From: Hondaea fermentalgiana
Taxonomy: Eukaryota; Sar; Bigyra; Thraustochytrida; Thraustochytriidae
Assembly (NCBI GenBank): GCA_014084085.1
Contig: NPFB01000125.1
Location: 33,478-97,477 of the forward strand
Length of the DNA stretch: 64,000 bases
Reading direction: 5' to 3'
Shown here: piece by piece, positions 1-7,959 of the stretch
Numbering within the stretch: the first letter of the stretch is position 1
Layout: each line of letters begins with the position of its first letter
The notes under the pieces: generated by a model
Told to the model about the DNA's origin: nothing
Seen by the model: only the letters and a program-made list of their open reading frames with translations
Database searches by the model: none
Position numbers and translations under genes: made by a program

Positions 1-2
1 CG

Positions 3-3000
3 GCGAGGCCCGGGCTGCGCGCGGCGCGGCCGGAGGAGGAGCCGGACGGGGAGCAGTCGCGGCAGTCGAGCACGCTGGGCGCGGTGCCGCTGCCGGAGGT
101 GCCGGACTTCCTGCGCAGGGACTCCATGACGGCGGAGAATTTTGTGATTCCGGAGCCGGAGTTCACCGTGACCGAGACGCTCAGCAAGGAGCAAAGCGCC
201 TACGGCCTGGGCTCCGGCGGCGAGATCGTGTACAAGGTGTGGCTCAAGTTCGGGGACATGGGCGAGTGGGACATCTTCGTCACGCGGACCGACCTCTCCT
301 CGCTCATCTCCAAGCTCAAGCTCAACAGCATGCTGGCCTTTCGCCCCAACCTTGGCCACCGCCTCGGCAGACACCGCAGCGTTGACCGGCCTGGGTCAAA
401 CAATATGCTCCAGCAGCAGCGGCGGCAGAGCGAACGACGCATTCTGATTCCACAGTTCTCCGAGCGCGGCCTCCGCACCGCAAGCGCACGGCCTCTGCCA
501 ATGACAAGATCCTCGTCGACGCCCACACCTTCTCCTGCGGCAGCGGCGTCTCCGGGCCCGCCGCAGCCAACACCAGTGGGCAACTCTGATATGAGCGATG
601 CTGGGCACCCGCCGGGCCACAGGGGCTCAGACGCATCTGTTCCGGGCGAAAAACACATGCTGCTCAAGCTGACCAAGCTACTCTTCGTCCCAGCCGTGGG
701 AACCGCATCACGCGTCCGCAAGGTCAAGGCCGAGCGTCGACGCATCGTGCAATCCATCTTCCAGTCCATCTTGTCGAACGAGGTGGTGCGCAACGTGGCC
801 TTCGTCAAGGAGTTTCTCTGCATCAGCACGCTCACCTTTGACTCGCGATTTGGCGTCTCGCTCAAGGAGGGCTGGGTCCGCGTGGACGTGCACGGCCGGG
901 AACGCGCCAACGAAAAGCTTCAGTGGAAGGGCAAAATATCGTGCTGCTGTTGCATCTGCGCCTGTGCGCCTGATCCGCAGCGCGCCAAGTCCTGTCTGCA
1001 GCCGCGCTATCGACGCAACCGCTGGCTGTGGGCCGTCGTCAAACCGTCCTTTGTTGCCTTCTTTGACAAAAGCCCCAACGAAATTGACGCGCGCGCGGCA
1101 GATTTTGTCTTGCTATACTCGCGCGGCTACGAGATCAACAAGAGCTACTCCACGACAGGCTCACATCGTCGCATCATGCTCGTGGGTGACTCTCTCACGG
1201 TGCGAATCAAATTTCCTGTTCGCTGGCAGAAAAAAGTGTGGGGGAAAGCCATGCGCGCGGCCTTTGAAATGACTTCGATCGGAACGGACGCCTTTTCTGG
1301 CGACATGGCGAGCAACCCGGAAAATGCGCTTCACGCCGGCTGGAGTGACACGCATCAGAACCAGTCATTTGCTCCGCGAAGGTATCCGCACGAGGAGCCT
1401 GGATCCGAAATGTGCAAGGCAAAGTTCCACATCGATGGCGAATCTTATTTTCGAGCTGTCTTTGAAGCGATCGAAGCAGCAGAGAGCCAGGTTTTTATCC
1501 AAGGCTGGTGGGTCTCGGCCAACTTGCCTCTTTTGCGCCCCTCGCGACCCAATGACACGACGAAAACGCTTGCCGGTCTCGTCGAGCGTAAGGCCAAAGA
1601 AGGCGTCAAGATTTCGATTCTCATGTACAATGCAGTTTCTTTGGCCCTGCCGCTCGACAGCGCCTTTCAGGAAAAGGAGTTTCGTAGACTAGAAGGTCAG
1701 GCAAATATTGCCGTCCTTCGGCATCCGCAGCACAAAATCAAGGCCAACTCGACGTGGTTCTGGAGCCATCATGAGAAACTTGTAGTCGTCGACCAAAAGC
1801 ATGCTTTCTGTGGAGGCATCGACCTTGCTTGGGGTCGATTCGACACGCACGCGCATCGCCTTTATGATTCGCGCACTCGGATTGCCACCGATGCAGAGCG
1901 CGACTGGCCGGGTATTGACTTTTCCAATGTCCGGGCGCACGACTTTGAGGACGTCGCAAACTTTTCTCGCGACCAACATCCTGCCGACTGTCCGCGCATG
2001 CCATGGCACGACGTCCACTGCGAGTATTGGGGCGCTATCGCTCGTGATATCGCCCGCCACTTTGTACATCAATGGAACCATGCCCGTTTTGCCAATGCTG
2101 AGGAAGCCAGCGTTTCGGCGCTTGTCCCCATGGATGTTTTACCCAATGAGTATCGAGTCCTTTACGGCGAGTTCGCCGTGCCTCCTGAACTGCCTGCGCA
2201 CAGCATGCTTCCCGGGAATGGCAATTTCGACGGCGATGGGGGAAACTCCGCACCGCCCGAACTCCGACCACGTCATTCTGGCAGCGATAGTAGCAGTAGC
2301 CGCAATGTCGGCGCCAGTCACCGCAATGGTGGCATCGCTAATGGCAGCAATGTTGAAGACTTGGAACCAGGTTTTGTCAAGGGGCTGAATCGAACATTGG
2401 ACGATGTTCCGGAAGACCGCATGTCCAATGCCACGCTCATGGAGAGCGATCTCGAGGAGGAAGAAGATGTTATTCCGGACAGGAACGAAGACGCCAGCGA
2501 GACGTCGCAGCTTGACGAGGACGAAGAAAAAGAAGAGCCACTTCCGCCACCACCGTTGCTGGCGAATACCGTTGTGATGAGCCATGACGACGCCTCCTCA
2601 GAAGACGTTGGCAATGGAGACGTGCATGGAGGAGACGACTGGAACAGAGATAACGAACCCCCCGAAAAGCCTCGCGCGGACTCTTCGAACCATGTTTTCG
2701 ATGTCGGTGCGCAGGCGATTCGCAGCCTCGGTCTATGGTCTGGTTCAACTCCTGGCGACAAGGAGCGCTCGATCGAAAAAGCGATGCGCAACCTGATCGA
2801 GGATGCCGAACGGTTCATTTACATTGAGAACCAGTTTTTTATATCAGGTCTCGACGCAGACAATATTGTTGCGAATCGCGTGTTGGACACGCTGTTCAAA
2901 CGCATTGTTCGCGCCCATCAGGCCAAGACACCCTTTAAGGTGATTGTCGTGATTCCGCTTTTGCCTGGATTTGATGGCTATGTGCAAGAGTCCGCATCCA

Positions 3001-3740
3001 TCCGTCGCGTGCTTTATTACGAGTACCGCTGCATCAATCGAGGACCGAACTCGCTGTTCCAGAATTTGCTTCACAAGGGCATCAACCCGGACGAGCACAT
3101 TTTCTTTTGCGGCTTGCGCACCTGGGAGACCCTCGGCGGGGGCGCACCGAGCTCAAGTTCAAAGGCGGATGAGATTCTCGGACTTCGGCAACTTGCCACA
3201 GAGCTCATTTACGTGCACTCCAAGGTCCTCATCGTTGATGATGCCAAGTGCATTATAGGAAGCGGCAACATCAACGATCGCAGTCTTGCAGGCAATCGCG
3301 ACACGGAGTTTGCTGTAGTCATCGAGGCGTCGGCCAAGGGTAGTAACTTTGTGCGGGCCTTTCGACTTGCACTCATGTCGGAGCACTGGGGCGTGCAGGA
3401 CAGTCCGCTTGACCCACTTTGGGAGATGCTACGATCGCCCTGGCGCGACGCTCATTTTGCGCGGCTTGTTGAGATCGCGCAGACCAACACAAAGGCTTTT
3501 GAGGACATTTTCCCTTGTCTTCCACGTAATGACGTGCGTGACGCAGCGGATCTGCGGCGTTATTCTGATTCACGCTACGTCGTGGTCGACTCATCCAACG
3601 CGATCGAGCATTTCCTCTCGACAAGAGTCAAAGGTCACATTGTCGAGTTCCCGCTCCACTTTCTTAGCCAGTACGAGCTACGACCGGGTATCATTGAGGA
3701 TGGCACAGGTGCCATTCTTGGTGACGAGGTTTTCATCTAG
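3..3740 (+). CDS. Phospholipase D, PX-PH type (5' end outside window)
   Basis: Hydrolyses phosphatidylcholine to phosphatidic acid and choline, probably at membranes. The frame is open to the window edge and the first in-frame Met-like codon at 84 is GTG, so the true start lies upstream. A PX-like region begins near nt 160, is interrupted by a Ser/Pro/Gln-rich loop (about nt 340-640) and resumes to about nt 830. A PH-like region follows to about nt 1270. Two HKD catalytic motifs are visible: HEKLVVVD at nt 1770 and HSKVLIVD at nt 3216, the second followed by the typical GSGNINDRSLAGNRDTE. Between the lobes (about nt 2200-2720) is a long acidic, low-complexity insert. The C-terminus has the usual PLD tail. 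The order PX-PH-HKD-HKD matches plant PLD-zeta and animal PLD1/2. It converges on the next gene with only 224 bp between stops. Confidence 0.93.
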   Translation, partial: ARPGLRAARPEEEPDGEQSRQSSTLGAVPLPEVPDFLRRDSMTAENFVIPEPEFTVTETLSKEQSAYGLGSGGEIVYKVWLKFGDMGEWDIFVTRTDLSSLISKLKLNSMLAFRPNLGHRLGRHRSVDRPGSNNMLQQQRRQSERRILIPQFSERGLRTASARPLPMTRSSSTPTPSPAAAASPGPPQPTPVGNSDMSDAGHPPGHRGSDASVPGEKHMLLKLTKLLFVPAVGTASRVRKVKAERRRIVQSIFQSILSNEVVRNVAFVKEFLCISTLTFDSRFGVSLKEGWVRVDVHGRERANEKLQWKGKISCCCCICACAPDPQRAKSCLQPRYRRNRWLWAVVKPSFVAFFDKSPNEIDARAADFVLLYSRGYEINKSYSTTGSHRRIMLVGDSLTVRIKFPVRWQKKVWGKAMRAAFEMTSIGTDAFSGDMASNPENALHAGWSDTHQNQSFAPRRYPHEEPGSEMCKAKFHIDGESYFRAVFEAIEAAESQVFIQGWWVSANLPLLRPSRPNDTTKTLAGLVERKAKEGVKISILMYNAVSLALPLDSAFQEKEFRRLEGQANIAVLRHPQHKIKANSTWFWSHHEKLVVVDQKHAFCGGIDLAWGRFDTHAHRLYDSRTRIATDAERDWPGIDFSNVRAHDFEDVANFSRDQHPADCPRMPWHDVHCEYWGAIARDIARHFVHQWNHARFANAEEASVSALVPMDVLPNEYRVLYGEFAVPPELPAHSMLPGNGNFDGDGGNSAPPELRPRHSGSDSSSSRNVGASHRNGGIANGSNVEDLEPGFVKGLNRTLDDVPEDRMSNATLMESDLEEEEDVIPDRNEDASETSQLDEDEEKEEPLPPPPLLANTVVMSHDDASSEDVGNGDVHGGDDWNRDNEPPEKPRADSSNHVFDVGAQAIRSLGLWSGSTPGDKERSIEKAMRNLIEDAERFIYIENQFFISGLDADNIVANRVLDTLFKRIVRAHQAKTPFKVIVVIPLLPGFDGYVQESASIRRVLYYEYRCINRGPNSLFQNLLHKGINPDEHIFFCGLRTWETLGGGAPSSSSKADEILGLRQLATELIYVHSKVLIVDDAKCIIGSGNINDRSLAGNRDTEFAVVIEASAKGSNFVRAFRLALMSEHWGVQDSPLDPLWEMLRSPWRDAHFARLVEIAQTNTKAFEDIFPCLPRNDVRDAADLRRYSDSRYVVVDSSNAIEHFLSTRVKGHIVEFPLHFLSQYELRPGIIEDGTGAILGDEVFI

Positions 3741-3964
3741 CCAAGGCTCGGACTCGCCTAGCCTTTGAGCTCTTCTTGCGCTCCTGAAAAATGAGAAATG
3801 AGAAGTAGTAGTAAATTTCCCTTACTTTTGTGTATGTATACGATTGCATCATTCAGGCAAGCAAGTACGGTGGGTTAAAGATAAAGAGAACGAGTGAGGA
3901 AGATGAAAAGTAAGATGAGTTGCTTTTTAAAAACCAAGTGTGTATCAGAAAAATGCCCCCCCGA
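3741..3964. other. Short convergent spacer
   Basis: Lies between the stops of the phospholipase D gene and the WW/C2HC gene. It is comparatively AT-rich and must hold both 3' ends. No other signal was recognised. Confidence 0.6.
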
Positions 3965-6109
3965 TCAGGTGTTTTGCAGTTGAGCGCGCAGTGAATCGCG
4001 CTCTTCGACAAACTCGTAAGGACCAGCATAGTAGTACGGATTGAGGTTCTCGTTACCCTCAAACTCTGCCGCGTGTATAAGATCGTCGGAACCGTACGCA
4101 TCGCCAACGAAATCGCCATAGTATGCACCCATGTAATCGGCATCGCCCATCGCCTCTTCTCCGTAGTCGACATAATGATGATTGTCCTCGTTGGCACGAT
4201 TTTGCAGAAATCGCTGTCGCGAGGCGGCCGTGTTACGAGGAGGCCGAGCTTTACTCGTAACGTGCGGTATTCCAAGCTTTTCGTTGCGCTCTCGCAGGGA
4301 GGAGCAATACTCAAAGTGCCGATCGTAGGCTTTTTTGCCAAACTGGCGGTAGCAGTGTGGGCACTCGCGCAGTTCAACGCCGCTCTCTGCAACGGACCGA
4401 CGCCCCGTGGGCATAGACTTGCGACGACCCGAAGAAGGCATTGTCGGTCCATTCCCAGTGCCACTTCCGAAAGTCGAACTACGATCCCCGCCAAAGCTTT
4501 CCATCCCGCGTTCACTTGCGGGACTTTGTGAGTTGCCACGCAAGTGCGCAGCCTTGGATGAAGCGTAGGCGCCACGGCCGGTGCCTCGCAGAAGCTTTTT
4601 CGGCTTGGCACGAATACTCGTGCATACGGGAATGTGACGCTCTGCAGATTTCGGATTGAAGGTCCGTTCGCAGTGCGGACAGGCCACAAGGCCTTCGTCA
4701 TCCTGAAGCGGCGCGGCAGCCGACGAAGCCGTCGTGGAAAGCGTCGAGGTGAGTGAGCCCGTCGGCGGTTTATTCTGTAAGGCCATGCGAAGTTGTTGTG
4801 ATTTGCTCCGCCAGCTCGTTTGCTTGCGGGCGCCCGCGTCGGGCGAGGATTTGGCTTGATTTCGTGGCGCACTGCCGCTGCCGCGTCCGCCGCTGGATTT
4901 TGTGGCAGATGCAGTGAATACCTTGCCACAGACCGGCTCGTGAACGCGGAGTGCATTCGCGCCGAAAGACCGCCCGCAAGACCCGCAAGGAATGAGCTCG
5001 CTTGCCACTGGGCCGCTCATGCCTCTTGCGCAATCAGAGCATGTACATCCAGTCTTGCGCGTGCATGCGTCGCTCGCCAGGGTGCGCCGTGCCGATGAGG
5101 CTTGTGGTGGAGACTCAAACACTTCGTTTTCCTGACTTGTCAACTGCGCTCGTCTTGCAAGAGGAGATTCTGCAGATTGCCAGGCATTTCGCGCGCGCGA
5201 GGGCTGTTTGGTTTTGCTTTTTTGCATTCGTCGCTTGAGCAGCGCCAGCGACGAGCGCACTTGCTCGATTGGCGCGTCAGCTCCTGCGTGCGAGGATTGT
5301 GATGGAGAGAGGGAGGCTGCGCGATCTGTGTGCATGGTTGCGCGGCCTCCTCTTTCCTTGGGCGCTCGCTCCCTTAGAGCATCAATGTCGTCAAAGCTCG
5401 TGTCGCCGCTCTCTTCAAGACGCGCCGCGTGCATGAGCCGCGCGAGTCTTTCTTCGATGAGATCAGCACTTGCCTCGACTTCTTCTTCTTCTTCTTCTTC
5501 TTCTCCTCCTTCTTCATCTTGTCCATTACCATTCGACGGTTCGCTCGATGCAGGGCCTCTTCGGCCTGCATGGCCATCGATCGAATAACCGTCCGGTTGC
5601 TCATCTTCAAAGTCAAGGTCATCCTCGTAGCCTTGATCTTCTCCGTCGCTGAGCTGGTCCGCGTAGAGTCGCTCGTCATCGGCGCGGGACCCAGCCTGAG
5701 ACGAGGCGGCTCGGCTCGCCGTGCTTGGCCGACCCTCGTCACGCGCCGAGAGCCCCACCTCGTTGAGCTCTTCTTGTCGCGGGTCTGACCAAAAGACCTG
5801 GCGAGTCTTGCGGTCGTAAAAGTAGACCCTTCCGGACCTGGGGTCGACCGCTTCGCGAATATCCCACCCCGCTTCCTGGGCCCGCTGCGCCAAGCGCGCG
5901 CGCTCCAGCTGTGCATCCTCCGGCTCTCGCGCGGCGGATTCCCGCGCGGCGCCGGCGTCGCGGCCGTGGTCGAGGTCGAGGTCGAGGTCGTCGCGGCGGT
6001 GGTTATCGCCCTCGGGAGGCGTCCATCTCGTCTCGCGCGTCGCGCGGTTGTAGTAGTACGTCTGCCCGGTCCGCGCGTCCACGGCCGTGCGCCAGGTCTC
6101 CGCGCTCAT
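3965..6109 (-). CDS. WW-domain and C2HC zinc-finger protein
   Basis: The chosen ATG at 6109 (MSAETWRTAVDARTG) begins directly with the first WW domain. The frame stays open 71 codons upstream only from a GTG and through low-complexity sequence. The predicted protein is 714 aa. Two WW domains sit at about residues 6-33 and 80-110. An acidic stretch with a run of eight Glu follows. Three zinc fingers of pattern C-x2-C-x11-H-x3-C lie near residues 373 (CGSCGRSFGANALRVHEPVC), 476 and 582, as in the ZC2HC1 family. The C-terminus is Tyr/Asp/Gly-rich. WW domains bind proline motifs; the fingers probably bind protein or nucleic acid. The exact role is unknown. The (CT)n tract and three copies of a CACTTGCG-like motif lie upstream. 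Confidence 0.85.
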   Translation of the reverse strand: MSAETWRTAVDARTGQTYYYNRATRETRWTPPEGDNHRRDDLDLDLDHGRDAGAARESAAREPEDAQLERARLAQRAQEAGWDIREAVDPRSGRVYFYDRKTRQVFWSDPRQEELNEVGLSARDEGRPSTASRAASSQAGSRADDERLYADQLSDGEDQGYEDDLDFEDEQPDGYSIDGHAGRRGPASSEPSNGNGQDEEGGEEEEEEEEVEASADLIEERLARLMHAARLEESGDTSFDDIDALRERAPKERGGRATMHTDRAASLSPSQSSHAGADAPIEQVRSSLALLKRRMQKSKTKQPSRARNAWQSAESPLARRAQLTSQENEVFESPPQASSARRTLASDACTRKTGCTCSDCARGMSGPVASELIPCGSCGRSFGANALRVHEPVCGKVFTASATKSSGGRGSGSAPRNQAKSSPDAGARKQTSWRSKSQQLRMALQNKPPTGSLTSTLSTTASSAAAPLQDDEGLVACPHCERTFNPKSAERHIPVCTSIRAKPKKLLRGTGRGAYASSKAAHLRGNSQSPASERGMESFGGDRSSTFGSGTGNGPTMPSSGRRKSMPTGRRSVAESGVELRECPHCYRQFGKKAYDRHFEYCSSLRERNEKLGIPHVTSKARPPRNTAASRQRFLQNRANEDNHHYVDYGEEAMGDADYMGAYYGDFVGDAYGSDDLIHAAEFEGNENLNPYYYAGPYEFVEERDSLRAQLQNT

Positions 6110-6274
6110 CTCCGCCCGCGCCCCGGCACCGGGCCCGCGCTCAAGGCACCTGCCCGTGCGCCGCGCGGCTTGCGTGCTCGCTTCCGAGCTTGCGCGCTCG
6201 CTCTGCCGGGCTCGACTCCGGCGCAGAAAACAGACAGAAAGACAGGCAGAGAAACAGGGAGACAGCCCCTGTGG

Positions 6275-6330
6275 CCAAGTGCGCAGACGCCTTTGCTGCA
6301 CTTGCGGCCGCCAGAGCGCCACTTGCGCGC
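6275..6330. promoter_or_regulatory. Cluster of CACTTGCG-like motifs
   Basis: Three related elements lie in 56 bp: CCAAGTGCGCAGACGC at 6275, GCTGCACTTGCGGC near 6295 and CCACTTGCGCGC near 6319. They sit about 165-220 bp upstream of the WW/C2HC start codon. The same core recurs at 15395-15452 and 16462-16650. Regulatory function is inferred from recurrence only. Confidence 0.4.
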
Positions 6331-6374
6331 GCCGGCGCGAAATGGACGAATCGGTCTTCTTTCTACCCGTCGCC

Positions 6375-6377
<3 letters not shown>

Positions 6378-6406
<29 letters not shown>
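6378..6406. repeat. (CT)n microsatellite
   Basis: 29 bp of uninterrupted CT on the plus strand, hence GA on the strand of the gene that starts at 6109. Similar tracts lie upstream of several other genes in the window. Confidence 0.95.
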
Positions 6407-6408
<2 letters not shown>

Positions 6409-6980
6409 GCTGCTGCTGTTGGGAGTATAGGCGAGGAGGAGAGGCGGCCCGGATTGGATTCTGTCTGCTGGCTGGTGGGCGACGCGACGCAGTGCGGGTG
6501 CGCGCTCGGGCATGCGTGCAGGTGCCGGGACAAGCGACCTGCCTACCTCGCCCTGTCTTGGCCTACGGGTAGAAAGAATTTGGTGTCGGGATAAGCAGCC
6601 GCTGCGGCGTCCCTGCAGATGTCGTAGTCCGCTATTACAAACACATTAGTTAGCATAGCATGATATCGTGATGCCGCAGAAAATCGTGTCACAGGCGGTG
6701 CCAACGAAGCACACACCGTGCGACCGAAACCTAACTTGTAGGAAGGAAGAACCTAACCTAACCACGCACAAGCAGGCAGCTTCAGCTTTCAAGCCCATCG
6801 AGCGAGACCGGAACCCGATCGAGAGAAAGCGTGTCGGTGCGCAAGTGACAACGTCTTGGACGGGAGGAGTGGTGCTACCTACAGCCAAACAAGCGTAGTG
6901 CGGGGACGAGCGCGCGTGCAACTGCACTACCACGACGTAGTACTATGCTCGAATTGGAGCATGAGTAAGATGAAGCCTTC

Positions 6981-7328
6981 GTGCAAAATGTTACGGTTGC
7001 ACAAATCAAGAAATGGAGAAAGAATTCCTCGGATCGTCATCTCAGCACAGAAGCATACGATCTACTGGAGTCGCTTCTCGCGAGGGGCGACGGGAACACA
7101 TCATGGATCTCAGATTATGTAACCGATCTCTTGGAACTTACTGTTAAGGCGGATCGCACAAACGAAAGAGAAGAAATGCTCAGGAAAATGGAAACTTCTG
7201 AAGCTAAACTGCGCGAAGAAGAAGAAGCTTCTGAAGCTAAACTGCGCGAAGAAATGCGTGGCATGAAGCGCAGATCCGAGACGCGCGAGAAGGAGTTCGA
7301 GAAGGAACTTGAGAAACGCGCTGCGTAA
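6981..7328 (+). pseudogene. Small coiled-coil ORF, possibly a gene relic
   Basis: The frame encodes about 115 residues with a globular-looking N-terminus (QNVTVAQIKKWRKNSSD) and a highly charged coiled-coil C-terminus. There is no ATG start: the ORF begins at GTG and an in-frame TAA lies just upstream at 6966. After the stop at 7326-7328 the same frame continues for about 22 codons of similar charged sequence. It also contains a 33-bp tandem duplication. This could be a decayed gene, an exon of an unresolved spliced gene or a chance ORF. I recognise no family. Confidence 0.3.
7191..7256 (+). repeat. 33-bp tandem duplication in coiled-coil ORF
   Basis: Two near-identical in-frame copies of a 33-bp unit (7191-7223 and 7224-7256) encode ETSEAKLREEE and EASEAKLREEM, lengthening the predicted coiled coil. 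Confidence 0.9.
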
Positions 7329-7959
7329 AATCAGGCGTTTGACCAAGAATTCAAGGCTTTTCGAGAAAAACAAGAGGCGGAGGTATCTGTATGACTTGAG
7401 CAACCAAAGAAAACCAAGCATGTATCAACATAGACGTCCTATGGATGCCGCAGGGTTGGCCAGTTATCCCTTTTTCTCAGAGCAAGAAGCCACACTGATT
7501 ATACAAATGCAATGAAGTTCATGCTCGTTTTGTGAAGTCTGCCCCTGTCCAAGAGAAATAAGGAAGCTCGCCTTGATATATGCTGGAATTCGCGGCGAGT
7601 CGAGACTTTGGAGCTGTAATCACTTCGCCGCGTTGCGAGCGTGCTCGAAGGGACGTCAGTGAGCCCGATGCACCGATGCACCTCAACATGCTCCAAAGCC
7701 AAACGGGCGCTCTCAGAGAACACACATAGTGGTATACATAGTATTGCACGCCGCGGCTAGCTTTGTAACGCACAAACGCAGACAGACGGCAACTTGAGGA
7801 CGCACGCAAGAACGCAAGCACGCGTGCGCGTGCGCGCGCGAGAGAGAGAGAGAGCGCGAGCAAGAGGAGGCTCGGAGCGGGAAAAGAAGAGAGGGGAGAA
7901 AAGCGCGTGATCGCAAAGGCGACCAACGTTTCGTTGCCCCGAGCGCGACGCGCACCAGG
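7329..7959. other. Spacer upstream of the WDR93-like gene
   Basis: No convincing gene. A GCGTGCGCG stretch followed by a (GA)n tract at about 7840-7855 lies about 105 bp before the ATG at 7960 and probably belongs to its promoter or 5' leader. Confidence 0.5.

Larger units (their letters stand above)
6110..6980. other. Upstream region of the WW/C2HC gene
   Basis: Holds a cluster of CACTTGCG-type motifs (6275-6330), a (CT)n tract and, further out, AACCTAACCTAACC at 6750-6765. ORFs here are GTG-started or low-complexity and were not called. Confidence 0.5.
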
